Assembly: GCA_964019135.1 (NCBI GenBank)
Contig: OZ025256.1
Span: 2,294,001-2,358,000, forward strand
DNA: 64,000 nt
Origin: Arenicola marina
Taxonomy: Eukaryota > Annelida > Polychaeta > Arenicolidae
Direction of reading: 5' to 3'
The notes beneath the pieces are model-generated. The model was not told the DNA's origin. It did no database searches and saw only the letters and a program-made list of their open reading frames with translations. Numbering within the stretch: position 1 is the stretch's first letter; each line of letters begins with the position of its first letter. Shown here piece after piece: positions 34,602 to 46,200 of the stretch. A program made the position numbers and the translations under genes.

Positions 34602-35843
34602 TCATCGCTTGAGCAAGAGACGTTGTTTGAGCAGCAGCGGCAGCGGCAATTTGTGCACCCCTCGCTCCCGGTCCGCCGCACAGCGACTCACGGACAGCCG
34701 AGCGCGAATGAAACACGTCGTCAGGTGCTGGAGAGTTCTCGGTTTGCCCGCTAGGTGGCGCAGCTGTGCCAGGATATCCGGCGCTGCTTGCTTGAGACTG
34801 CCCGCTACTTGCTCGTCGCTAGGCAGCGCTTCGGTTTGAAAGGACACCGTGCACTGGAGCACCTGTATGATCAGACTAAATCTCGCGTCCAACGAGATTT
34901 CTGTGGATGTGACTTCGCCTGTCAGTAATTGGTGGAGTGCGTTTTCCTTGGTGTTGCTTATGACGTGGACGTCGCCGCCGTGGTCCAACAATAGTTCCGC
35001 GCACTCCAATGCCCCGTGCAGCGAGGCGATGGGTTTGTCCTCCCGGTCCCGCCTGCCTGTCTGCAGTAAACTCATCCAGGGATTCATAAACAAGGACTTC
35101 ACCGCCATGAGCAATGCCGTGTCACCATCGGCATTCCGCGCGTCAATTCGACATTTAGTCGTCGCCAGCAAGCCCCGTAAAATGTCCACGTGACCTTGTT
35201 GCGCCGCCAGGTGGAGCGCCGTGTTGCCCTTGGCGTTGGCGGCGGTGACGTCACATCCGGTTCGCATCAGGGCGCGCACCACGTCGCCATGGCCGTAGAA
35301 CGCGGCTTTCATCAGCGCAGTGTTCCCCCGACGGAAGGGTTCGTGGAGGATCTCGATTTCGGTGATAGTCGTCGGGGAGTTTATCGCGTTTCTGACTTCC
35401 TTCGAGACCTGCTCGAAGCCGCACTCGGCATTCGCGTCGGCGCCGGCGCTTAGCAACGCCTCCACCGCCGCCAGGTGGCCCCTCTCCGCCGCGCTCGCCA
35501 GGGGGCGCTTGTGGCTGCGGTCACGTGCCTCCAGATCGGCGCCATATTGGACCAGCAGCGCCACAAGTTCGGCGTCACCGCTGGCGGCCGCGAAGTGCAG
35601 AGGCGTCTCCCACCAGGGTCCGGTCGGGGCGTCCGGCGGGGATCCGCTCTTCAGGATCTCGCGCGCCACATCCGGGTACTCCAACCACGTGGCGAGGCCG
35701 AGCAGTGTCCAGCGCTGTCTGCTGTCTACATTCAGGTGGTAGACTCGGTCGAAGCTGGCGGTCCCCCGACTCAAGGCAGCCACCACGGTGTCCCTGTCGC
35801 CATCCGCCACGGCCTGGCCCAGATTCACAGCCTCGTGCGTCAT
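34602..35843 (-). CDS. Ankyrin-repeat and SOCS-box (ASB-type) protein
   Basis: A 413-codon minus-strand frame from ATG at 35843 to TGA at 34602. Six ankyrin repeats are visible: residues about 43-72, 76-105 (TPLHFAAASGDAELVALLV), 109-138, 171-200 (GNTALMKAAFYGHGDVVRAL), 204-234 (GNTALHLAAQQGHVDIL) and a longer last one at about 238-295. The C-terminus (about 368-413) fits a SOCS box: an Elongin-B/C-type helix (TLQHLTTCFIRARL) and a Cullin-5-type KLPLPLLLK. ASB proteins recruit substrates to Elongin-Cullin-5 ubiquitin ligases; that role is inferred. The frame extends three codons upstream without another ATG, and TTCCAG directly precedes the ATG, so a 5' exon ending here cannot be excluded. 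The BC-box Cys appears shifted two positions from consensus. Confidence 0.82.
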   Translation of the reverse strand: MTHEAVNLGQAVADGDRDTVVAALSRGTASFDRVYHLNVDSRQRWTLLGLATWLEYPDVAREILKSGSPPDAPTGPWWETPLHFAAASGDAELVALLVQYGADLEARDRSHKRPLASAAERGHLAAVEALLSAGADANAECGFEQVSKEVRNAINSPTTITEIEILHEPFRRGNTALMKAAFYGHGDVVRALMRTGCDVTAANAKGNTALHLAAQQGHVDILRGLLATTKCRIDARNADGDTALLMAVKSLFMNPWMSLLQTGRRDREDKPIASLHGALECAELLLDHGGDVHVISNTKENALHQLLTGEVTSTEISLDARFSLIIQVLQCTVSFQTEALPSDEQVAGSLKQAAPDILAQLRHLAGKPRTLQHLTTCFIRARLSVSRCAADRERGVHKLPLPLLLKQRLLLKR

Positions 35844-35867
35844 CTGGAACACCCAGTTAGGGTTAAT

Positions 35868-35930
35868 ACTGTACTGTACCGTACCGTACCGTACCGTACA
35901 TGCATATATATATATATATATATCTATTAA
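35868..35930. repeat. (GTACC)n and (TA)n microsatellites upstream of the ankyrin-SOCS gene
   Basis: GTACTGTACCGTACCGTACC and a following (TA)n run lie 25-90 bp upstream of the ATG on the minus strand, in the presumed 5' UTR or promoter. Confidence 0.8.
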
Positions 35931-38900
35931 GTACTATTTCGACCTCAACACGTATCCGTTGATTTATTTTATGGTACCGTTTAACGATCTTCATGATCGC
36001 GAATTTTGCTTTCGGTGTGTCTTGATCCGCACATAAGCGAAAAGAATGAGTGCGCATGGGCCAAATTTCTGCGCCGATTACTCCGGTCACATATCCGAAC
36101 TCACCCTAACAGTCTGGTGAGCAGTGGCGCCACCGTGTGATGCACGTAGGGAGGTGAATTGTCTTGTCAATTTCACAGATGAGTACTTGTGACTTGTACC
36201 TACCATCAGCTACGATTGTCAATTTCATAATCAAGATTAAGGAAAAAGGGCTTGGGAAACTATGTCGCCCCCCTCCTCCCCTGACCCCCACCCCCCCCCC
36301 CCCCCTTCCCTATGTGAACGACTTGATACCCGATATGAGTTGAATCCGGTGGCTCCATTGTCAACAGCCACACATTGCAGGGTTGCAACATGAGCTCTTG
36401 TCGGTAGGGAGCAAGGTCCAAGAAGGGCAGCTTCTTGTTGAGTTGTTGACTGTACCAAGGCTTTCATTTTAGCTGATAGCGATCGACTAGCCTGTTTATT
36501 TTGGCAAAAATCGTCATAACGCAACCTCAACCGTGCTCACAATCTGACAGTTTGCGGTACAATCGCCCACCGAACAACCTGATAGCGCTAATCAAAAATA
36601 GACTGCGAGACTCCGACATATGGTGAATACGACAAAAGGGGGTAAAACATCTCTCCTTCTAGTTGTACGCATTGTGCGTCATATTAAATAACATGCTCCA
36701 TAGATTTCATGTCAAGATTTCGTATCAAATAAAACTCTGCATTGATCTATACATTTCATACCGTGTAAGGCGGATTCGATGAGTTGTATGTTAGGCCTAC
36801 ATATTGTATATACACTACTCGCTAGGTCTATGAGACCGAGACACAACCTGAACAACTGACAGCTAACTCCACTCACCTTATTAGGCGTATACAGAAGACC
36901 TCACGCACCGCTTGCACCTAGCGATTACAGCTGACAGCTGGGGGGTGGATGCAAGTTCTTGTCCAAATACTGGAGACATATGTCTGTTAGAATTTCGGGG
37001 TGTCCCCCATCTTCGTGCGGTCACCGTTCTACACTGGTCACCAGGTGGCAGTGCGGTTAAGATTGACTCAGTCGGCGACCCGACCCAATTAACACTAATA
37101 TGTCGTTAAAAAGTCCCAAACGATGTCAATGGACTAGTTTTGCAGTCCGTTCTTGGGACGAGTCTCATGTTATCTACAAAAGGGCTCCTGCCCCCCCACC
37201 AACTCCCCCACGAAAGGCATGTCTGTGCGCTCTAGGAGTGCCGTAATGCTAGCCCCGAGGGACCCAGGAGTCGCTATTAAGTAATTAAGGTTTAAATTGT
37301 AATAGATTAAGTTGCATAGAACAAGGAATTGTTAACATATACAAATGATACGCTCAGAAAGTTAGTTTTTTTAGTTTCTTTCTTCTTTCTTTCGGGGTTA
37401 CCGTAATGCCTGACCTGTCCTAACACGTAAAAACAAAACGTCTTGTTCATCAAAGTGTATATACAATTTGCCGCACGGACAAAAGAGTGTTACATAATAC
37501 AGTGCCGTAATTATCGGATGAAAGAATTTAACTACAAGCCCAGCCCTGAACCTCGTCAAAATTGAACACTGGATATGCGCTCATAGGGCTCGAATACTGC
37601 ATACGTAGCATCTATTAGTGGCCGAAAAATGTCTAATTACCTTATTTTTAAGGCTACTATGATCTGAATTTTATATTAATTTAATTAATTAATTGAGAAT
37701 ATCTACGAACTTACTCTTTATAAATTAATGCAATATATCATTACACCCAAAACTGGTCGTTCTTCCAAGTAAGGGCGAACCATTATTTCAGCATAGCTCA
37801 CGTATTACTCAAGCCTAACGTTTACTACAATAATACATTTCGTGGGTTCTTACATGGAAGATGAGCCGACAAAATATTTACTCGACCGTATGCAAAGTAG
37901 GGTCCGGGCCAAAATCAAACATATGCTGCATATTTGTTTCAAGTACAAAACAGGAAATGAACAGATGAATCATTACGGCACATTTGGAGCGCACGTGCGG
38001 GTTTATAATAGTAATCGCGAACACTGTTGGACACAGGGACACAAGATCATTGCTTCCGTGTAGCTCACGTATTACTCATGAAGTGCATAAACCACAATGA
38101 TCGATTTCGTGATTGGAAATCGAAGTGCGCGGGGGTAGAGACAACCCGTGAGTCCGTAGGTTCAAGCTTCCCACGAAATGGATTATTATATAATAAACTG
38201 TTGGTATGAGTCATACGTGAGCTATGTTGAAACAATGCCTTCGACCTTTGAGTACGAGATCGGGACTAAACCCAGCCTTCGAAACCCACCCCTCGAGCCA
38301 AATAAACAGCAACACAACCACGTCACACTTTGCAAGTCTACGTTTTATTTCTTTAACATCGGGCAGACAGATATCCAGGCATGGATATATAAATATTCAT
38401 GTACACACTGCCACTCTACTTAGGAATGCAAATATCTGACCAACCAGCGTTATCTATATTTACATGTACACATTAATAACAATATTTACAACCAATACTC
38501 ACCCTTGAGTACAGCGAGAGTTCTTGACCGAAAAACACAGTGAATTACGGCTTTGCCTATAGTCTAGCTTGGGAGGTTCCAGAGCGCATATCTGGGGGTC
38601 ATTTCACTAAAACCTCGTAACTTTTGCTCGTACAATTTATAACTTATATTTCTGGGCCGAAGAAAATGAACTGGTCTGAAAAATGTTGAGCAAATTATCA
38701 TAGATATATCGCAAACATGTTTTTGAATAATATTGGCGTAAAATAAATTGCACTGAGATGGCAGCAACCAAACAATCCCTGTATAACCGTTATTTCCGTC
38801 GGTCGTAATTATTAGCATGTAATACACACGGTTACGAGCTCGTAACTCTTAATGAAACGATCCCCACGTTCTGGTTGAAACCAAACAAGACATTCACTAA

Positions 38901-39900
38901 ATCCAAAATGGCGGAGATCCATCCGATAAACCACGTGCTCTGGTCTCGATTACGCAACCGGAAACGCTTCAATGTAGTGATATTTGAGACTCCATAATCA
39001 ACGTCCGAAGTACTTCATTAACACTGATCCAACGTGGACTGGTTTTCGTACCGATAGGCCAGAAGAAAAAGCGGGCCTGAACTGCAATTCCACTTACCCG
39101 ACAGCACAGAAATGTGTTGCTATTTGTTACACCATTCAGGATAGATCAACAAACATGTCATTCATCAAACGGAGTCTATAGTCTAAGAGAGATGCTAATG
39201 CAAGAGTTATCATTTTCTAAGTTGTACGTTATGGTTAAATTTAATGGTTACCTTTTATTATTGATGTGATCGAAACACTGATGATAACAATTCCGACGTA
39301 TAAGTGGCACATGTTTTAGGTGTTACGGGCTTGAAGGCCTCTACCAAAATAAAACACAACAGACCCAATACACTATTCCCCCGACGGAGATATCGCTTCC
39401 TAAAACATGGATCTCTGGTAATACCGAAATCCTTTGTATGGGTTGTATAGAAATTGATTGCATTGCAAATGAAACTGGCTAATCTTGAGACACTTTCCCA
39501 GTAGAACAACTACGCTGGAACATTTTTATTGCCGCAACATGTTTAAGTGCGTTGAGTGGATAACGTGCACAAGAAGCGGCCGCTAATTCCATCTACACCC
39601 CTGTGACAAGACAGCGTTGTCTTACTCTAGACCTACCATCACATCGACAGTACAATAGTTTCCGCACCACAGGACTAGAACTTGCACACTGATTATTTAT
39701 AACGCTTCTTTATGCAAATGTATTCATGCATATATTCGCTAAAACACATCAATGGGCCAAGCATATTCAACTTTTAGACTTCGTGAAGGTAAGGTAAGTC
39801 TGGGTCACTTCTTACTCTGTGTGAACAATGTGACACGGGAGGAGATGATGCAGCAGACTAGTAGGGTAACTCCTGTTCCTTTGTACAGAACGAAGACTAT
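35931..39900. other. Intergenic, no supported gene
   Basis: A C homopolymer lies at 36288-36305. (TTAA)n-like sequence is near 37675-37695. The remainder is AT-rich. Scattered short open frames show no recognisable domain. This gap separates the ankyrin-SOCS 5' end from the ATP6V1H 3' end. Confidence 0.5.
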
Positions 39901-39918
39901 TTCAGAGGGGTTCATACC

Positions 39919-39924
39919 TTTATT
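39919..39924 (-). terminator. ATP6V1H: Candidate ATP6V1H polyadenylation signal
   Basis: TTTATT on the plus strand reads AATAAA on the gene strand, about 340 bp beyond the stop codon. It is the closest canonical hexamer I noticed. Use is not shown. Confidence 0.35.
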
Positions 39925-40266
39925 ACTACTCCTCATACATCCGGGGTTTCCAGGCGACCATTCACCTTTGTCATTCCTTGTTAGCCAGCCATGGTATCTA
40001 CTTGACCATCACGCATTCCGTTCCCATATATACATCGATCACTATAGCCACAGAAACAAAAGATGTAAATCTCGACATATATATGATCTAAACACTGAAC
40101 GTATACGGTACGTTCTACGTAATGCTGTCGACGACGTCAGGCGAACTGGTGGGTTCCCACGTGAGACCTGTGGATTGCGGTCTCGCCTGATTCGAGTGAA
40201 GTGGACTCACGGATGGTGGGGTCAGGGACACGGGGGGTGGGGGGGGGGTGGCCAGGGGTAAGGGGA

Positions 40267-43200
40267 TCAAGTCGTCGTCACCCCCTCCCCAGTCCTCGTC
40301 CCTGCGGACTCCAGCTGTCTGCCGAGATACTCCCTGCAATGAAATAAGTAACAGCGATACAAAACAAGTACATATATGTATGAATGAATAAACAAAACAA
40401 GTACATATATGTATGAATGAATTACAAAACAAGTAAAAACATGAATGAATGAATTACAAAACATTTGCAAAACAAACAAATAAGTTATATTCCATTTGTG
40501 GACGAGTGGAGACTCCCCGTCAATGCCGCCATTACTTTACGCCCACTCACCAGTTGTGAACCATGAGTTTCTGCACGGCCAGCAGCGCCTCGTAGCGGAC
40601 GTTGGGGTCATCGTGTGAGAGGTGCTGCATCACCAGCTGCTTGCCGTTTAGCTGCTCGATAACGCTACAAGCGACAGAGAGAGAAAGAGACGTCACGTGA
40701 TTGTTACGCCGCTTCTGATTGGTCGACAAAGATGTGAAAACAATTATACGTGTAGCAATGACATGTACGCATACGCAATACGGGAAATTACCCTTATGGC
40801 TTATTTATTACTTAACCACCGTTATCTTATATTAAAGACTAGCTACAGTATTAACTTGATATTGAGATATCATAGAGTGAAAGAGAAAAACACAGAAATG
40901 GAGCAGTGGGAATCGAACCCGCGATTTAAGTCATTATAACCGCGGACGGCAGATGTTTAAGGCGAATGAGAATGAGAAACCAATATGGCCGACTTCGAAC
41001 AACTTTAGAGACCCTTTCCGCTTTCCGGTTGTTTCTGGCTACCTATGCTACCTATGCTATATAATAACAGTGCATATATATATTGGCATCCAATTGGGGT
41101 ATACCTTTTATATATGTATTAGAATACTGCTCCTGGAAGAAAGCTATCAGAGTTACACAAAGCTACATCAACTGAACTCAAATGTGTGTGCTACTCAGTT
41201 GTGTTAATATCACTAATTACTTACTAGCACCATATAAATGAGCCTATTATGGGTCAGGTGACAGGTCACTCACTGTTTGCCCCTTGGATAGTGTCTGACG
41301 TACTCTCCTATGTCATGAGCGGCCACGGACAGTATCAAGGGGTCCTTGTTGGACTCCAACAGGCGGACTAGAATCCTGCAATGACGTCATTCAGTAAGCA
41401 CTGATATTCTGCTTAACTGTACAAGACATAATACATGTATCATCTGACTAATGGGGAAGTCATTTACACTCAGCTCTATACATTTCATCACATGAAAGTT
41501 AATCCATATCTTTATTCAGGAACATCCATTTCATATAATACCAGTAAAAGTTAGTTTATTTTAAAACATTTTTAATCAATAACCGTTCAATTAACGGAGC
41601 AAAACTGAAAACTTTTCTTCATAAACATCCATCAATGTAGTATATTAAATACATTATTTCCATACTAATTAACCTATATTTAGCCAAACTGTTTCTTCCG
41701 TGGAAATAATTTAATTCCAAACATTCCAAATGGAGCTTGGGAAATCTAAGTCGCAATGCGATAACAACGACATACTTCAGCAGCTCATAGTTCTTCTCAT
41801 TGAGTCTGGAGGCGTTTTCCCTCCAGAACTTCTCGGATTTGTGAACAGGACTCCACTCCAGACGGCCGGACTTCACCTCCGTCGAGTACTCGTCAAAGGA
41901 ACTGGAACGAAACAATCCAAACGCAGGTGTCTTTGGCAATGTTTGTGCACACATGGAATAAGTCAGACAATATGCACATCCTCAAATCATGAAGTGAAAC
42001 GCGTGCGCCCAAAAGCCCAGATACGGTATGCAGAATTTCCATTCAGGGAAATACAAACTTTTTTTATCACTAAGTAGATATGACATCAGCACAAAGACCT
42101 CAGATCAAGCACATTGACCTTATCCGAATATACAAATCTCAGCTCCGCCACGCTCACAATGCACTGGCCTTAGTATGAGCACACTGACCATAAACACGAT
42201 ACATTAAACTGGCCTAGTTTAATAGTCCTTCAACTGACCTATGTTCCAGCACACCGGCGTTAAATTTAATACATTGACATTGCACTGACCTTAAATCCAG
42301 CACACTGACATTAAACTTATCTTAAACGCATCACAATGAACTTACACTGACCCAGTTCCAGCACGCTGACCTTACACTGACCTCAGATCCAGCACACTGA
42401 CCTCACACTGGCCTTAGATCCAGCACACTGACCTCACACTGGCCTTAAATCAAGCACACTGACCTCACTCTGGTCTTAGATCCCGCACACTGGCCTTACA
42501 GTGACCTTAGATCCAGCACACTGACCTTACAGTGACCTTAGATCCAGCACACTGACCTCACACTGGCCTTAGATCCAGCACACTGACCTTACACTGGCCT
42601 AAGATCCAGCATACTGACCTTAAAGTGACCTTAGATCCAGCACACTGACCTCACACTGGCCTTAGATCCAGCCCACTGACCTTTACTGACCTTAGATCCA
42701 GCACACTGACCTTATAGTGACATTAGATCCAGCACATCGACCGTATATCCAGCACCATGACCTTACACTGACCTTTGATCCAGCACATTGGCCTTAGATG
42801 TCCTCAATGGCGTAAAACCTAAAGTGACACGCAAATTCAGTTGCCCTTAGATCCAGCACCATGACCTTTTATTGACCTTATCCAGCACCATAACCTTACA
42901 CTGACCTTTGATCCAGCACACTGGCATTAGATCCAGCACCATCATCTTACACTGATATTAGATCCAGCATACTGACCTTACACTGACCTTGGATCCAGCA
43001 CACCGACCTCACACTGACCTTAGATCCAGCACACTGGCCTTACACTGACTTTAGATCAAGCACACTGACCTTACACTACCATTAGATCGAGCACACTGAC
43101 CTTACAAGGACCTTAAATCCAGCATACTGACTTTACACTGACTTTAGATCCAGCACCATGACCTTACACTGACCTTAGATCCAGCACACTGACCTTAGAT

Positions 43201-46200
43201 CCAGCACACTGACTTTACACTGACCTTAGATCAAGTACACTGACCTTACACTGACCTTACAGTACCATTAGATAGAGCACACTGACCTTACACAGACCTT
43301 ATATCCAGCACGCTGACCTCTCACTGACCTCACACTGGCCTTAGATCCAGCACACTGACTTTACACTGACTTTAGATCCAGCACCATGACCTTACACTGA
43401 CCTTAGATCCAGCACACTGACCTTAGATCCAGCACACTGACTTTACACTGACCTTAGATCCAGCACCATGACCTTACACTGACCTTAGATCCAGCACACT
43501 GACCTTAGATCCAGCACACTGACTTTACACTGACCTTAGATCCAGCACCATGACCTTACACTGACCTTAGATCCAGCACACTGACCTTAGATCCAGCACA
43601 CTGACTTTACACTGACCTTAGATCCAGCACCATGACCTTACACTGACCTTAGATCCAGCACCATGACCTTACACTGACCTAAGATCCAGCACACTGACCT
43701 TAGATCCAGCACACTGACTTTACACTGACTTTAGATCCAGCACCATGACCTTACACTGACCTTAGATCCAGCACACTGACCTTAGATCCAGCACACTGAC
43801 TTTACACTGACTTTAGATCCAGCACCATGACCTTACACTGACCTAAGATCCAGCACACTGACCTTAGATCCAGCACACTGACTTTACACTGACTTTAGAT
43901 CCAGCACCATGACCTTACACTGACCTAAGATCCAGCACACTGACCTTAGATCCAGCACACTGACTTTACACTGACTTTAGATCCAGCACCATGACCTTAC
44001 ACTGACCTTAGATCCAGCACACTGGCCTGGAGCTTTTCGTTGAGGAACTCGATGTCCTCCGTGATGTCGTCGTCATCAAACCTGCGTCCCTCCAGGAGCT
44101 GCAGTTGTTTGAGGACCTTACACTGGACCATGGAGAGCGAGTTTTCAGTGATCGTCTCACGCTCCAGAGGCTTCTCCAGCAAGTTCTGAAACACAGGAGT
44201 CATGGTCAGCGCTGGCCGAGACTGCCTCAGCCCTGGCCGAGACTGGCTCAGCGCTGGCCGAGACTGGCTCAGCGCTGGCCGAGACTGGCTCAGCGCTGGC
44301 CGAGACTGCCTCAGCGCTGGCCGAGACTGCCTCAGCGCTGGCTGACACTGCCTCAGCGCTGGCCGAGACTGCCTCAGCCCTGGCCGAGCCTGGCTCAGCG
44401 CTGGCCGAGACTGCCTCAGCGCTGGCCGAGACTGCCTCAGCGCTGGCCGAGACTTCCTCAGCGCTGGCCGAGACTGGCTCAGCGCTGGCCGAGACTGCCT
44501 CAGCGCTGGCCGAGACTGCCTCAGCGCTGGCTGACACTGCCTCAGCGCTGGCCGAGACTGCCTCAGCCCTGGCCGAGCCTGGCTCAGCGCTGGCCGAGCC
44601 TGCCTCAGCGCTGGCCGAGACTGCCTCAGCCCTGGCCGAGACTGGCTCAGCGCTGGCCGAGACTGGCTCAGCGCTGGCCGAGACTGCCTAAGCGCTGGCC
44701 GAGACTGGCTCAGCCCTGGCCGAGCCTGGCTCAGCGCTGGCCGAGACTGCCTCAGCGCTGGCCGAGCCTGGCTCAGCGCTGGCCGAGACTGGCTCAGCGC
44801 TGGCCGAGACTGCCTCAGCGCTGGCCGAGACTGCCTCAGCGCTGGCTGAGACTGCCTCAGCGCTGGCTGACACTGCCTCAGCGCTGGCCGAGACTGACTT
44901 CGGTTACCTTTCACCGGGGTCGATTGGTTGTATATTCCGGACGCTTTAACCATTTTTCTGGTCTGGTTTTCTAAAATTAATAGCTATTCAAGTGTACTTC
45001 ATTGTGTACAGCCGTTAATCGTTCATGGTTGGTTGGTTATCCAGGACGCTTTATCCTGCGACCACACAGACATGGCCACAGCGGGGCGCGAACCACCGAT
45101 CTACGTGCTGTTAGGCTCTCAGGTGACCAGAGCACTCAACGCGAGCGCTCGAACCCACTGAGCTACCGGGCCGGCCGTCACCAGGGTCAATGTGGAGCAA
45201 GACTTAGAAAATTTCTTAGGATTTGCTTTCGCTATTAAACAGTATCGGTTCACCCTCTCTCCGGGAGTAACTCCTGACTCTCTGTGAAGCAATACATGGG
45301 GTCGTTAGCCTGCACAAACATAGACATAGCCAGATAGGCTGATCTAGCGGAACCCACTGACCGCTACCTAACAGGCCACAGGTTGAGTGACCCCTCTACT
45401 ACATGCCCCAAGCAGTTCCGTATAAACACTAAAATACAAACCCTGAGGGTGGCCAGAATGATGCGAATGACCTTTTCCTTGATGGATTCGCTCAGGATGT
45501 CAGACAGGATGGGAATCAAGTTGTATCTGCAAACGTGGACGGAACACACATCTATGAACAAAATTTGTGTTTTGCACCACTTTTGTGCACACAAAAGGGC
45601 TAAAAAAACTTGGCCAAAGAACCTTCCGGGACGTTAGATGATGAATGGATGAAATATGCCCCATATTAGGTGCCCAAGCCAGATTTTTTTTTTTTTTTTT
45701 TTAATCGCTGGACATACTGATCAGCGGTCTAGTGTTCTAACCACTACACCATGGAGCCCCCTCGTCCACCATAAGACATTTTGGCTTACTCATTAGATAG
45801 AATAAGATTGACAACTAGCAGGATGCACATACGGGAATCCGGATCCACGGATCCCACTATTTACGTTACCTTCCCAGTGTCAAATTCCCTAAATCCCTTG
45901 GAAAACTGGTGCCATAGCGGCAGTTTACCCACCCCGCGCCCCCCAAACACAGCCCCCTTGGTTTTACAGTACAGAATTGTAAACGTGGTACACATATTAA
46001 CATCTAAAAAAAACGGTAAGCAGTGTAGCACGTATCAAACAGTCTATATATGTATATAAATATATTAATATCATATATGTAATATGTATAAATGTATTAA
46101 TATAATATATGTAATATGTATAAATGTATTAATATAATATATGTAATATGTATAAATATATTAATATAATATATGTAATATGTATAAATGTATTAATATA

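Noticed and set aside
35844-35852. GTG codon at 35852 as start of the ankyrin-SOCS protein
   Set aside because: Non-ATG initiation is rare in animals and an ATG follows three codons later at 35843.
44105-44974. Plus-strand 289-codon frame rich in RWPRLPQ
   Set aside because: It is antisense to ATP6V1H exon 10 and the 21-bp minisatellite; the repeat lacks stops.
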